This document shows, piece by piece, positions 6,909 through 16,539 of a stretch of 64,000 nucleotides of DNA. A model generated the notes under the pieces. That model ran no database searches. It was not told the origin of the DNA and was given only the letters and a program-made list of their open reading frames with translations. Both the position numbers and the translations under genes were made by a program. Source of the DNA: Mycolicibacterium chitae (lineage in GTDB: Bacteria; Actinomycetota; Actinomycetes; Mycobacteriales; Mycobacteriaceae); the NCBI RefSeq assembly GCF_900637205.1, contig NZ_LR134355.1, forward strand, positions 2,976,001-3,040,000. The letters are read 5' to 3'. Each line of letters starts with the position of its first letter. Position 1 is the stretch's first letter.

Positions 6909-8468
6909 ATGATCCGGCAGGCCCCGTTCGCGATGATCGTTGTCGCGGTGACCGCGCTCGTGGCGGGTTGCGCACCGCTGATCGGCACCGATCCCCGCTA
7001 CGCCACCGAACGGGATCGCAACGTCAGCGACCCCGACGCCACCACCGAGGAGCCCGCCGGTCCGCCGCCGATCGCCGCCCCGCAGACCGACATGGCCTGG
7101 CAGGAGTGCACGACGCGGGTGTTCGAGGACGCGGGCGTGCCCGCCCCGCCCGGGGTGACGCTGGACTGCGCCACCTACGACGCCGACCTCGACCCGATCA
7201 GCGGCGCCAGCGGCACGTTGACCATCGGAGTGGTGCGCGCCCAGTCCGCCGCCACCCCGGCCGACGCCGGGCCCCTGGTCTTCACCACCGGCACCGACAT
7301 CCCCACCTCCCGGCAGCTGCCCGACTGGCTGTCCCGCGCCGGCGCCGACATCCTGGACACCAATCCGATCGTCGCCGTCGACCGCCGCGGGATGGGCCGC
7401 TCGAGCCCGGTGGACTGCCGGGATCTGTTCGACCGGCAGGAGATGCACGACCAGACGCAGTTCGAACCCGGCGACGACCCGGTGGCCAACCTGGGCGCGA
7501 TCACCATGACCGCGACCACCAGTTGCACCGACATCATCGCCCCCGGCGACTCGGCCTACGACAACGCGCACGCCGCCGAGGACCTCGAACGGCTGCGCAA
7601 CCTGTGGGACGTGCCCGCGCTGGCGCTGGTCGGGATCGGCAACGGCGCGCAGATCGCGCTGGCCTACGCCGGTTCGCACCCCGACAAGGTCTCCCGGCTG
7701 ATCCTCGATTCGCCAATGCCGCTGGGCATCAGCTCCGAGGCCGCCGCCGACCAGCGGGTCAAGGGCCAGCAGGCCGCCCTGGACGCGTTCGCCGCCCAGT
7801 GCGCGGCGGCGGGCTGCGCCCTGGGTCCGGACCCCAAGGCCGCCGTCGACGCGCTGCTCGACGCCGCGCGCAACGGCCGTGGGCCCGGCGGTGCCTCGGT
7901 CGCGGCCCTGACCACCGGGATCGTGACGGCGCTGGGCTTCCCCGACGGGGACCGGGTGGCCGCGACCAACTCACTGGCCGACATCCTGGCCGCGGCGCGC
8001 GCCGGCGACGACGGGCCCGTCCTGGAACTGATCAACCGCGCGCAGGCGATCCGCCAGAGCGACGGGCAGTTCATCAACCGCTGCAGCGACGCGCTGAACC
8101 GGCCCACCCCCGACCGGGTCCGCGAACTCGTCGTCGCCTGGCCCAAGGTCTATCCGCAGTTCGGCGCGGTGGGTGCGCTGGACCTGGTGAAGTGCCTGAA
8201 CTGGCCCAGCGGCAAGGCGCCGAAGGAGCCGGAGAACCTCGACATGGACGTGCTGCTGCTGGGAGTGCAGAACGATCCGATCGTCGGCACCGAGGGGGTG
8301 GCGGCCACCGCCGCGACCCTGATCAACGCGGGCGCCAGCAGCAAACGGGTGATGTGGCAGGGCATCGGTCACGGCGCCAGCGTCTACTCCCCCTGCGCCA
8401 TGCCGGCGCTGCTCGGCTATCTGGCCAGCGGTGAGGCGCCGTCGACGGACACGTACTGCCCCGCCTGA
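6909..8468 (+). CDS. tripeptidyl-aminopeptidase-like lipoprotein with nucleophile Ser replaced by Gly, Rv2672 type
   Basis: 519 aa. Signal peptide with lipobox LVAGC (Cys21). It has the alpha/beta-hydrolase fold of the TAP/Hip1 (CaeA) family: an oxyanion strand PLVFTTGTD, VDRRGMGRSSPVDC, and a C-terminal TAP-like domain with VQNDPIVG and the His motif GIGHGASVYSPC. The nucleophile elbow, normally GxSxG, reads G242-I-G-N-G246, so the serine position (codon 7638-7640) is glycine. Conserved cysteines remain. It may be a non-catalytic binding protein, or it may use another residue. Probably extracytoplasmic and lipid-anchored. Confidence 0.82.
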   Translation: MIRQAPFAMIVVAVTALVAGCAPLIGTDPRYATERDRNVSDPDATTEEPAGPPPIAAPQTDMAWQECTTRVFEDAGVPAPPGVTLDCATYDADLDPISGASGTLTIGVVRAQSAATPADAGPLVFTTGTDIPTSRQLPDWLSRAGADILDTNPIVAVDRRGMGRSSPVDCRDLFDRQEMHDQTQFEPGDDPVANLGAITMTATTSCTDIIAPGDSAYDNAHAAEDLERLRNLWDVPALALVGIGNGAQIALAYAGSHPDKVSRLILDSPMPLGISSEAAADQRVKGQQAALDAFAAQCAAAGCALGPDPKAAVDALLDAARNGRGPGGASVAALTTGIVTALGFPDGDRVAATNSLADILAAARAGDDGPVLELINRAQAIRQSDGQFINRCSDALNRPTPDRVRELVVAWPKVYPQFGAVGALDLVKCLNWPSGKAPKEPENLDMDVLLLGVQNDPIVGTEGVAATAATLINAGASSKRVMWQGIGHGASVYSPCAMPALLGYLASGEAPSTDTYCPA

Positions 8469-8504
8469 TACGTCGCCGCTGCGCGCCGGTGTAGGTTGCG
8501 GTGC

Positions 8505-9800
8505 GTGACGGCACCTGATTCGACCCAGCCAGGCCCGCGCAACGCCCTGCTCGGCGCCTTCCGCCCGCGCACCAGCGCGCCGGGCACCGCCGCGGTGTTG
8601 CGCTCGATCCTGTGGCCGATCGCGATCCTGTCGATCTTCCATCGCAGCTACGTGCTGGCCACCAACGGCTACATCACCGACGACTTCGGCCCGGTGTACA
8701 CCGCGGTGATCAACTTCAAGCTGGGCCAGCCGGTCTACACCGGCAACTTCGACTTCGTCGACCCGCACTATCTGTACCCGCCGGGCGGCACGCTGCTGCT
8801 GGCCCCGTTCGGGTATCTGCCGGTCGACGCGTCCCGCTACTGGTTCATCGCGCTGAGCACCGTGGCGATCGTGCTGGCCGCGTACTTCCTGCTGCGGCTG
8901 TTCAAGCTGCCGGTGACCTCGGTGGCCGCCCCCGCGCTGCTGCTGGCGATGTTCGTCACCGAGTCGGTGACCAGCACGCTGGTGTTCACCAACATCAACG
9001 GTTTCATCCTGCTGGCCGAGGTGCTGTTCTTCCTGTGGCTGCTCGACGGCCGCCGCAGCCGCGAATGGCTGTCCGGCGTCGCGATCGGTCTGACCCTGGT
9101 GGTCAAGCCGTCGCTGGCGCCGCTGCTGCTGCTGCCCGTGCTCAACCGGCAGTGGCGGCCGCTGGTCGGCGCGTTCGGCGTGCCACTGGTGTTCAACGCC
9201 GCGGCCTGGCCGCTGGTGGCCGACCCGATGAACTTCCTCCACCGCACCGTGCCCTACATCCTGGGCACCCGCGACTACTTCAACTCCTCGATCCTGGGCA
9301 ACGGCATCTACTACGGGCTGCCGACCTGGCTGATCCTCGCGCTGCGAATCCTGTTCCTGCTGTTGGCGATCGGCAGCCTGGTGCTGCTGTACCGGTACTA
9401 CCGCACCCGGGATCCGCTGTTCTGGGCGCTGACCTCGTCCGGGGTCTTGCTCACCGCGTCGTTCCTGGTGCTGTCATTGGGACAGGCCTACTACTCGATG
9501 ATGCTGTTCCCGTTCCTCATGACGGTGGTGCTGCGCAACTCGGTGCTGCGCAACTGGCCGGCCTGGTTGGCCATCTACGGCTTCCTGACGATGGACCGCT
9601 ACCTGCTGTGGCACTGGCCGACCACGGGCCGGTTCCTGGAGTACATGAAGATCACCTACGGCTGGTCGCTGCTGCTGGTCGTGGTGTTCTGCGTGCTGTA
9701 CTTCCGCTACCTCGACGCCAAGGCCGAAGGACGCCTCGAGCAGGGCATTGATCCGCCTTGGATGACGGCGGACCGGCCGCGCGCTAGCGTGGACACATGA
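8505..9800 (+). CDS. aftC: AftC alpha-(1->3) arabinofuranosyltransferase
   Basis: 431 aa from GTG 8505; family members are about 430 aa. GT-C/GT87 membrane protein with roughly ten TM helices and a conserved early acidic motif TDDFGPVY in the first external loop. It transfers arabinofuranose from decaprenyl-phosphoarabinose to create alpha-1,3 branches in arabinogalactan and LAM, on the outer face of the plasma membrane. The gene overlaps msrB by 4 nt (ATGA). TAGGTT (8492-8497) lies 7 nt before the GTG and could be a -10 box for a leaderless message. Confidence 0.92.
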   Translation: MTAPDSTQPGPRNALLGAFRPRTSAPGTAAVLRSILWPIAILSIFHRSYVLATNGYITDDFGPVYTAVINFKLGQPVYTGNFDFVDPHYLYPPGGTLLLAPFGYLPVDASRYWFIALSTVAIVLAAYFLLRLFKLPVTSVAAPALLLAMFVTESVTSTLVFTNINGFILLAEVLFFLWLLDGRRSREWLSGVAIGLTLVVKPSLAPLLLLPVLNRQWRPLVGAFGVPLVFNAAAWPLVADPMNFLHRTVPYILGTRDYFNSSILGNGIYYGLPTWLILALRILFLLLAIGSLVLLYRYYRTRDPLFWALTSSGVLLTASFLVLSLGQAYYSMMLFPFLMTVVLRNSVLRNWPAWLAIYGFLTMDRYLLWHWPTTGRFLEYMKITYGWSLLLVVVFCVLYFRYLDAKAEGRLEQGIDPPWMTADRPRASVDT

Positions 9801-10231
9801 TGAGCCGTCAGCCCACGGAGCTTCCCCCTGCCAAGGTCGCGCTCTCCGACGACGAGTGGCGCCAGAAGTTGACCCCCGAGGAGTTCGCGGTGCTGCGCCA
9901 GGCCGGCACCGAACGCCCCGGCGTCGGCGAATACGTCGACACCCACACCGAGGGTGTCTACAACTGCCGCGCGTGCGACGCCGAATTGTTCCGCAGCACA
10001 GAGAAATTCGATTCGCACTGCGGGTGGCCGTCGTTCTTCGACCCGTCGCAGTCCGACGCGGTGATCCTGCGGCCCGACGATTCGCACGGCATGCGGCGCG
10101 TGGAGGTGCTGTGCGCGAGCTGCCACAGCCACCTCGGCCACGTGTTCACCGGCGAGGGCTACCCGACGCCGACCGATCAGCGCTACTGCATCAACTCGAT
10201 CTCGCTGACGCTGGTCCCCAAGAAGGTCTGA
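9797..10231 (+). CDS. msrB: peptide-methionine (R)-S-oxide reductase MsrB
   Basis: 144 aa. Zinc is bound by two CxxC pairs (Cys57/60 and Cys106/109); the catalytic Cys131 sits in the family signature RYCINS. It repairs methionine-R-sulfoxide in proteins, with thioredoxin or similar as reductant. The resolving cysteine is probably supplied by another residue or the reductant. The start overlaps the aftC stop by 4 nt, so the two are translationally coupled. The gene is intact and of normal length. Confidence 0.95.
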   Translation: MMSRQPTELPPAKVALSDDEWRQKLTPEEFAVLRQAGTERPGVGEYVDTHTEGVYNCRACDAELFRSTEKFDSHCGWPSFFDPSQSDAVILRPDDSHGMRRVEVLCASCHSHLGHVFTGEGYPTPTDQRYCINSISLTLVPKKV

Positions 10232-10235
10232 CGCG

Positions 10236-10928
10236 CTACGGCAGCGCGGTGATCAACTGCTCGGCGCTGACCCGGGGCCCGGTGTAGAACGGGGTCTCCT
10301 CCCGGACGTGCCGGCGCGCGTCGGTGTAGCGCAGCTTCCACATCAACTCGACGATGCGGGCCAGATCCGGGCCCTCGAACGCCAGCACCCACTCATAGTC
10401 GCCGAGCGCGAACGCCGGCACCGTGTTGGCCCGCACGTCGGGGTATTCGCGGCCCTCCATGCCGTGTTCGACGAGCATCTTGCGGCGCTCGTCGTCGGGC
10501 AGCAGGTACCACTCCAGCGAGCGCACGAACGGGTAGACGCAGACGTAGTCGCCGGGATCCTCACCCGCGACGAACGCCGGGACGTGGCTCTTGTTGAACT
10601 CGGCGGGACGGTGCAGGGCGACCACGCTCCACACCGGGTCGCTGGCCCGGCCCAGCGTGGTGCGCCGGAAGTCGCGGTAGGTGGCCTGCAGGGATTCGAC
10701 GCGCTCGGAGTGCGTCCAGATCATGAAGTCCGCGTCGGCGCGGAAGCCGGCCACGTCGTAGAGGCCCCGGACGACGACGCCGTTGTCCTCCTGCTGTTTG
10801 AGGAACGTCGTGGTCTCGGAGATGACGCCGGAACGATCCTGCTCCAACGCCTCCGCCTGGGCGGCGAACACCGAGATCATCATGTATCTCGTCATGGAAT
10901 TCAGCGCGTCGTAATCCAGCTTGGCCAT
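10236..10928 (-). CDS. hemQ: coproheme decarboxylase HemQ (chlorite dismutase-like), Rv2676c type
   Basis: 230 aa of the Cld/HemQ family. Conserved parts include [33 protein letters not shown], the region [14 protein letters not shown] holding the tyrosine that serves as radical/proton donor in actinobacterial HemQ, and [12 protein letters not shown]. It converts coproheme III to heme b with two oxidative decarboxylations, the last step of the coproporphyrin-dependent pathway. It lies directly downstream of hemY and hemE on the same strand (21 nt from hemY), which supports that role. Confidence 0.94.
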   Translation of the reverse strand: MAKLDYDALNSMTRYMMISVFAAQAEALEQDRSGVISETTTFLKQQEDNGVVVRGLYDVAGFRADADFMIWTHSERVESLQATYRDFRRTTLGRASDPVWSVVALHRPAEFNKSHVPAFVAGEDPGDYVCVYPFVRSLEWYLLPDDERRKMLVEHGMEGREYPDVRANTVPAFALGDYEWVLAFEGPDLARIVELMWKLRYTDARRHVREETPFYTGPRVSAEQLITALP

Positions 10929-10949
10929 GGCTCCATGGTGCCACTGCGC

Positions 10950-12302
10950 CTAACGCGACACCCACCCGGCCACCTCGGCCGCGGCGCGGGTGGCCGCGGC
11001 CACACAGGCCGGCACCCCGATGCCGTCGAGGTAGTTGCCGGCCACCGCCAGCCCGGGCGGCAGCCCCGCGCGGATCTCGGCGGTGACCTCGGCGTGGCCG
11101 GGGCCGTACTGCGGCATCGCGTCCAGCCAGCGCTGCACCCGGACCTCGACCGGGTCGACCTCGATGTCGAACACCGTGCGCAGGTCCTGCAGCGACCAGG
11201 CCAGCAGGTCGTCGTCGGAGGCGTTGCGCGCGATCGAGTCGCCGTGGCGCCCGAACGACAGCCGCAGCAGTTCGGCGTTGCCCACGCGGCCCCACTTGCG
11301 GCTCGACAGCGTCAGGGCCTTGGCGTGCAACCGCTCCCCGGAGGCCACCAGCACCCCCGAGCGCTGCGGCAGCGGCGTGCCGCCCGGCACCGCCAGGGCC
11401 ACCACCGCCGAGGAGGCCGTGCTCACGCGGGCCGCCGCGGCGGCGCTGCGCGGGGCGATCTGCGTCATCAGCGGCGCGAACCGCGGCGCCGGCAGCGCCA
11501 GGATGACCGCGTCGGCCCGGTGGTGGGCGCCCTCGTCGTCGCGCACATCCCAGCCCCGACCGTCGGGGGTCACCGCCGCGACCGTCGTCTGCACCCAGCG
11601 CAGCGCGCTCTGCTCGACGAGCGCCCGCAGCAGCACCTCGTAGCCGCCGTCGATCGCGCCGAATACCGGCGCACCGGTGGCCGGCGGCAGCGCGGCGCGC
11701 ACGGCGTCGGTGAGGCTGGGCGCGCCCCGGTCCAGGGCCGCGGCCACGGTGGGCACCGCCGCGCGCATGCCGATGGTGGCCGCCGAGCCGGCGTACACCC
11801 CGGCCAGCATCGGGTCGACGGCGCGGGCCACGACCTGGTTGCCGAACCGGTCGCCGACGATCTCGGCGACCGACGGGTCCCCGCCGCGCAGCCAGCGCAG
11901 CGGCCGGGCCGGTTCGGCGGCCATCCGGTCCAACACGTCGTCGTCGACCAGACCCCGCATCGAGGCCGCCGAACTCGGGATGCCGTTGACGGTCTCGGCG
12001 GGCAGCGAATGCAGCCGCGCCCCGCAGTACAGCAGCGGACGCACCCCGGTGGTGCCCAATTGACTTGCCGCCAAACCCAATTCGGCCAGCAGCTCGGGCA
12101 CTTCGGGGCGGCGCACCACGAACGCCTCGGCGCCCACGTCCAGCGGTTGGCCGGCGACGCGTTCGGTGCGCAGGATCCCGCCGAGTCGGTCGGCGGGATC
12201 GAAAACCGTGATCGAGGCGTCCGGGCCCACCAGCCGCCGCAACCGGTAGGCGGCGACCAGTCCGGAGATGCCGCCGCCGACGATGCAGAACGCCGCGGTC
12301 AC
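10950..12302 (-). CDS. hemY: HemY (CgoX) coproporphyrinogen III / protoporphyrinogen oxidase
   Basis: 450 aa from GTG 12302, with GAGG just upstream. The N-terminal FAD dinucleotide-binding motif is IVGGGISGLVAAYRL, followed by DPADRLGGILRTER and, near the end, the FAD-contact segment GLAVAGNYLDGIGVPACV. In actinobacteria this oxygen-dependent enzyme oxidises coproporphyrinogen III to coproporphyrin III, upstream of ferrochelatase and HemQ. It follows hemE after a 10-nt gap, so hemE-hemY-hemQ should be one operon. Confidence 0.94.
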   Translation of the reverse strand: MTAAFCIVGGGISGLVAAYRLRRLVGPDASITVFDPADRLGGILRTERVAGQPLDVGAEAFVVRRPEVPELLAELGLAASQLGTTGVRPLLYCGARLHSLPAETVNGIPSSAASMRGLVDDDVLDRMAAEPARPLRWLRGGDPSVAEIVGDRFGNQVVARAVDPMLAGVYAGSAATIGMRAAVPTVAAALDRGAPSLTDAVRAALPPATGAPVFGAIDGGYEVLLRALVEQSALRWVQTTVAAVTPDGRGWDVRDDEGAHHRADAVILALPAPRFAPLMTQIAPRSAAAAARVSTASSAVVALAVPGGTPLPQRSGVLVASGERLHAKALTLSSRKWGRVGNAELLRLSFGRHGDSIARNASDDDLLAWSLQDLRTVFDIEVDPVEVRVQRWLDAMPQYGPGHAEVTAEIRAGLPPGLAVAGNYLDGIGVPACVAAATRAAAEVAGWVSR

Positions 12303-12312
12303 GGTTGCCTCA

Positions 12313-13374
12313 TCACAAGGAATGCACCAGGGCCACCAGGTCGGTGAGTACACCGGGGTCGGTGGTGGGCAGCACCCCGTGGCCGAGGTTGAACACATGG
12401 CCGGTCACGCCGGCGGCGACCGCGGCGCGGCCGTCGGCGACCACCTCGCGGGCACGTCGCTCGACGGCTTCCCAGCCGGCCATCAACACCGCCGGGTCCA
12501 GGTTGCCCTGCAATGCCCGATCCGGACCCACCCGGCCGGCGGCGTCGACCAGCGAGGTGCGCCAGTCCACGCCGACCATCCGACTCGGCCCCGAACCCAG
12601 CGCCTCGGACATCGCGCCCAGCAGTTCGGCGGTGCCGATGCCGAAATGCGTCATCGGCACGCCCGCATCGGCCATCCGGGCGAACACCTGCGCGCTGTAG
12701 GGCAGCACGTGGGCGCGGTAGTCGGCCAGCGACAGCGCCCCGGCCCAGGAGTCGAACATCTGGATCGCGTCGACGCCGGCCTCGACCTGCAGCCGCAGGA
12801 ACTCGACGGTGACGTCGGTCAGCGCGGTCATCAGTGCGGCCCAGGCCTCGGGCGCGCCGAGCATCATCGCCTTGGTGTGCTCGTGGTTGCGGCTCGGACC
12901 GCCCTCGATCAGATAGGACGCCAGCGTGAACGGGGCACCGGCGAACCCGATCAGCGGCACCTCGCCGAGGTCGCGCACCAGGTTCTTGACCGCGTCGGTG
13001 ACCGGCGCCACCTGATGGGGCTCGAGCGGCTTGACCGCCGACACATCGGCCAGCGTGCGGATGGGGCTGGCGATCACCGGACCGACGTCGGGCACGATGT
13101 CCAGATCGATCCCGGCCGCGCGCAGCGGGACGACGATGTCGGAGAACAGGATGGCCGCGTCGACGCGGTGGCGCCGGACCGGCTGCAGGGTGATCTCGGT
13201 GACCAGGTCCGCGTTGAAGCAGGAGTCCAGCATCTTGTGCTGAGCACGCAGTTCGCGGTATTCCGGCAGCGACCGGCCCGCCTGCCGCATGAACCAAACC
13301 GGCAGGTGGCTGGGAGTCCTGCCGCTGACGGCGGCCAGATACGGCGAGTTGGGTAGTTCACGGCGGTTGTTCAT
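12313..13374 (-). CDS. hemE: uroporphyrinogen decarboxylase HemE
   Basis: 353 aa, standard length. Family signatures are [19 protein letters not shown] (N-terminal), [44 protein letters not shown] and the C-terminal [13 protein letters not shown]. It removes four carboxyl groups from uroporphyrinogen III to give coproporphyrinogen III in the cytoplasm. First gene of the hem operon; its promoter lies in the 113 nt shared with the divergent DUF3000 gene. Confidence 0.96.
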   Translation of the reverse strand: MNNRRELPNSPYLAAVSGRTPSHLPVWFMRQAGRSLPEYRELRAQHKMLDSCFNADLVTEITLQPVRRHRVDAAILFSDIVVPLRAAGIDLDIVPDVGPVIASPIRTLADVSAVKPLEPHQVAPVTDAVKNLVRDLGEVPLIGFAGAPFTLASYLIEGGPSRNHEHTKAMMLGAPEAWAALMTALTDVTVEFLRLQVEAGVDAIQMFDSWAGALSLADYRAHVLPYSAQVFARMADAGVPMTHFGIGTAELLGAMSEALGSGPSRMVGVDWRTSLVDAAGRVGPDRALQGNLDPAVLMAGWEAVERRAREVVADGRAAVAAGVTGHVFNLGHGVLPTTDPGVLTDLVALVHSL

Positions 13375-13487
13375 CGGTCCTCATGCTGCCATCGGGACGA
13401 GAACCCACCAAAACCTCTCGACGCGGTCGACATGAAAACGGCGCGCCTGCGCGCGTAGCAGGGCCAACAGGGCTACCGTGAATCGCC

Positions 13488-14069
13488 GTGACGTCCGGCG
13501 ACCCGGCAGAATTCCGCGCGGCGGTTGCGGCGATGAGCGATGTCGCCGTCCGCCCGGAGATCGAGCTCGGCCCCATCCGCCCTCCGCAGCGGCTGGCGCC
13601 GTACAGCTATGCCGTGGGCGCCGAGGTGAAACAACCCGAGCCCGCCGTGGTGCCCGAGCAGTCCGACGGCGACGCGTTCGGCCGGCTGATCCTGCTGCAC
13701 GACCCGGACGGCTCGGAGGCCTGGTCCGGCACCATGCGCCTGGTCGCCTACATCCAGGCCGACCTGGATTCCAGCGAGGCGATCGATCCGCTGCTGCCCG
13801 AGGTGGCGTGGAGTTGGCTGGTCGACGCCCTGGATTCGCGCGCCGAACACGTGACCGCGCTGGGGGGCACCGTCACGTCGACGACCTCGGTGCGCTACGG
13901 GGACATCTCCGGGCCGCCGCGCGCCCACCAGTTGGAGCTGCGGGCGTCGTGGACGGCGATCACCCCGGATCTGGGCACCCACGTCCGGGCGTTCTGCGAG
14001 GTGCTCGAGCACGCGGCCGGGCTGCCCCCGGCGGGGGTCACCGACCTGGGGTCACGGTCGCGCGCCTGA
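13488..14069 (+). CDS. DUF3000 protein, Rv2680 type
   Basis: 193 aa from GTG 13488. Typical DUF3000 features are IRPPQRLAPYSYAVGAEV, GRLILLHDPDGSEAWSGTMRLVAYIQADLDSSEAIDPLLPEV and LELRASWTAITPDLGTHVRAFCEVLE. Soluble, cytoplasmic; function unknown. In actinobacteria it sits before the RNase D gene, as here, with a 1-nt gap, so the two are co-transcribed. Confidence 0.88.
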   Translation: MTSGDPAEFRAAVAAMSDVAVRPEIELGPIRPPQRLAPYSYAVGAEVKQPEPAVVPEQSDGDAFGRLILLHDPDGSEAWSGTMRLVAYIQADLDSSEAIDPLLPEVAWSWLVDALDSRAEHVTALGGTVTSTTSVRYGDISGPPRAHQLELRASWTAITPDLGTHVRAFCEVLEHAAGLPPAGVTDLGSRSRA

Positions 14070-14070
14070 G

Positions 14071-15342
14071 ATGAGTGAACCCGAACCGACGGAGCCGGCC
14101 GAGGAGGCCGAGGCGCCCGTTCCACTGACCGCTCCGGCCGACGGCGTGCCGCCGGTGTCGGTGTACGCCAACGAGATCGCCGAGGCCGCCGAGTTCCTGG
14201 GCAGCGGGCACGGCCCGTTCGCGGTCGACGCCGAGCGCGCCTCCGGTTTCCGGTACTCCAACCGCGCCTACCTGATCCAGATCCGCCGGGCCGGCGCCGG
14301 CACGGTGCTGATCGACCCGGTCAGCCACGGCCGCGACCCGCTGGCGACGCTGCGGCCGGTCGCCGAGGTGCTCGACGAGGACGAGTGGATCCTGCACGCC
14401 GCCGATCAGGACCTGCCGTGCCTGGCCGAGCTGGGCATCCGCCCGCCCGCGCTGTACGACACCGAGCTGGCCGGACGGCTGGCCGGCTTCGACAAGGTGA
14501 ACCTGGCGACCATGGTGCAGCGCCTGCTCGGTCTCGGGCTGGCCAAGGGCCACGGCGCGGCCGACTGGTCCAAGCGGCCGCTGCCCGACGCGTGGCTCAA
14601 CTACGCCGCCCTGGACGTCGAGGTGCTGCTCGAACTGCGCGTCGCCATTGCCGCCGAGCTGGAGGCCCAGAACAAGACCGGTTGGGCCGCAGAGGAATTC
14701 GAGCATCTGCGGACCTACGAGGCCGCACCCACCCGGCGCGACCGCTGGCGTCGCACCTCGGGCATCCACAAGGTGCGCACCCCGCGTGCACTCGCCGAGG
14801 TCCGCGAGCTGTGGCAGGTGCGCGACCACATCGCCCGCCGCCGCGACATCGCACCGGGCCGCGTGCTGCCCGATTCGGCGATCGTGGAGGCCGCCCTGGC
14901 CGACCCGAAGACCGTCGAGGAACTGGTCGCGCTGCCGGTGTTCGGCGGACCCAAGCAGCGCCGCAGCGCCCAGACCTGGCTCGACGCCCTGGAGGCCGGG
15001 CGCACCACCGCCGATCCGCCGCAACGCAACGAGCCGCAGAACGGCCCGCCGCCGGCGGTGCGGTGGAGCAAGCGCAAGCCCGAGGCCGCCGCTCGGCTCG
15101 AAGCCGCCCGCGCGGGGTTGGCCGCGCTGTCCGAGCGGGTCAACGTGCCCGCCGAAAATCTGGCGTCACCCGACCTGGTGCGTCGGTTGTGCTGGGACTG
15201 GGCCGCGACCGAGGATCCCGCGTCGGCTATCGAGGAGTTCCTGCGCGCCGGCGGGGCGCGGCGCTGGCAACGCGAGTTGGTGGTGCCGGTGCTGACCGCG
15301 GCGTTGACGGCCGCGCCGGACCCCGGCGCCGATCCCGACTAG
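14071..15342 (+). CDS. HRDC ribonuclease D family 3'-5' exonuclease, Rv2681 type
   Basis: 423 aa. The DEDDy exonuclease core covers about residues 30-200: the DAE motif in FAVDAERASGFRYSNRAYLIQ, the second acidic motif HAADQDLPCLAELG, and the third in NYAALDVEVLLELR. An HRDC domain follows around residues 230-310. The enzyme trims 3' ends of structured RNAs such as tRNA precursors. Its stop codon overlaps the stop of the convergent lipase gene (CTAG at 15339-15342). Confidence 0.9.
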   Translation: MSEPEPTEPAEEAEAPVPLTAPADGVPPVSVYANEIAEAAEFLGSGHGPFAVDAERASGFRYSNRAYLIQIRRAGAGTVLIDPVSHGRDPLATLRPVAEVLDEDEWILHAADQDLPCLAELGIRPPALYDTELAGRLAGFDKVNLATMVQRLLGLGLAKGHGAADWSKRPLPDAWLNYAALDVEVLLELRVAIAAELEAQNKTGWAAEEFEHLRTYEAAPTRRDRWRRTSGIHKVRTPRALAEVRELWQVRDHIARRRDIAPGRVLPDSAIVEAALADPKTVEELVALPVFGGPKQRRSAQTWLDALEAGRTTADPPQRNEPQNGPPPAVRWSKRKPEAAARLEAARAGLAALSERVNVPAENLASPDLVRRLCWDWAATEDPASAIEEFLRAGGARRWQRELVVPVLTAALTAAPDPGADPD

Positions 15343-16520
15343 TCGGCGAACTGGCCGCGCAGCCACGGAGTCGAGTCGGCCATCGACGCGAGCACCGCGC
15401 TGCTGTGATCGTCGTCGGGGTACACCTTCAGCGTCACGTCCTGGCCGTTGGCCACCAGCGTGTCGTGGAACTTCAGCGTCAACTCCGGCGGCACATCGCG
15501 GTCCTGGAGGCCGACGCCGAGGAAGATCGGCCGGTCGAACCCGTCCTGCGGGGTGCCCATGTAGCGCTGCACGAACGCGTCGAACCCGGGGATCGAGGCC
15601 ACCGGGGCGGTGAAGAAACCGGGGATGGTCATGTCGGCCAGCGCGTCGGCCAGGTCGTGGGTGCACAGGGTCTCGGCCTGATCGGCCGCGGCCCGGCCGG
15701 CCGGTGTCAGCACCGCGTCCAGGTCGAGTTCGGGGCCGGCCTCGCGCAGCGCCGCCACGATGTAGGCGGTGTAGGCGTTGGCGATCGGCGCCAGGTCCGG
15801 CACCTGCATGTCCGGCCCGGCCCGCTGCACCAGGCTCACCACGTTGGCGGGCGTGCCGGTGGCGACGACACCGCGGTAGTCCAGTCCGGAACCCACGCTG
15901 AACTCGGTGGCCCAGCGGGCGGTGTCGATGGCGGCTCCCCCGCCCTGCGACTGGCCGACGACGGCCCAGCGCGGGGACAGCGGCAGGTCCAGGTGGTGGG
16001 CGGCCAGCACGGAGTCGACGATGCCGTGCGCGGTGGTGATGCCGTTGAGGTAGCTCATCAGGCCGGGCGTGCCCAGGCCCGCGTAGTCCGCGCCAACCAC
16101 CACGTAGCCCTGGTCCAGCCAGTGCGAGAGGTATTCGTCGTCGCGGTCGCTGCGCGGCTTTGCCGACGGCGTGCAGTCGTCGCCGAGCCCGACGGTGCCG
16201 TGGGCCCACGCGATGACCGGCCAGCCGCCCTGCGGGGCAACACCTTTGGGAACGAACACCGCCGCGGTCCCCACGGCGGGGCGATCGTGCTGATCAGTGG
16301 TCGAGTACAGGATGCGATAGGCCGAGCCCGCACCGGTGATCGACAGGGCCGGATCCAGCGGGACCGCCCGGATCAGCTCGCCGGGGGCCGGGATCGGGCC
16401 GTCGTAGTGGCGCGCGTCCAGCCCGGACCAGTTCGGGGTGGCCGCACCCGCGACGGCGGGGGTGACCACCAGCGCGGCCACGCAGAGTAAGACCGCGCCC
16501 AGCAGCCGGGTGACGAACAT
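15339..16520 (-). CDS. secreted lipase (LIP-type alpha/beta hydrolase)
   Basis: 393 aa with a signal peptide (MFVTRLLGAVLLCVAALVV, then AVAGAATP). Catalytic serine motif GQSQGG (Ser191). A late VYPDDDHSSAV segment carries the likely catalytic His, and an Asp lies in LQDRDVP. Also AWAHGT for the oxyanion hole. It resembles actinobacterial secretory lipases that hydrolyse triacylglycerols or esters outside the cell. In M. tuberculosis dxs directly follows the RNase D gene, so this gene looks like an insertion relative to that order. Confidence 0.85.
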   Translation of the reverse strand: MFVTRLLGAVLLCVAALVVTPAVAGAATPNWSGLDARHYDGPIPAPGELIRAVPLDPALSITGAGSAYRILYSTTDQHDRPAVGTAAVFVPKGVAPQGGWPVIAWAHGTVGLGDDCTPSAKPRSDRDDEYLSHWLDQGYVVVGADYAGLGTPGLMSYLNGITTAHGIVDSVLAAHHLDLPLSPRWAVVGQSQGGGAAIDTARWATEFSVGSGLDYRGVVATGTPANVVSLVQRAGPDMQVPDLAPIANAYTAYIVAALREAGPELDLDAVLTPAGRAAADQAETLCTHDLADALADMTIPGFFTAPVASIPGFDAFVQRYMGTPQDGFDRPIFLGVGLQDRDVPPELTLKFHDTLVANGQDVTLKVYPDDDHSSAVLASMADSTPWLRGQFAD

Positions 16521-16539
16521 TGCGGGGGCGGTACGCGTT

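Noticed and set aside
14385-16490. 701-codon plus-strand frame over RNase D and lipase
   Set aside because: High-GC shadow: Arg/Ala/Gly-rich with no motifs, and it spans two recognisable genes.
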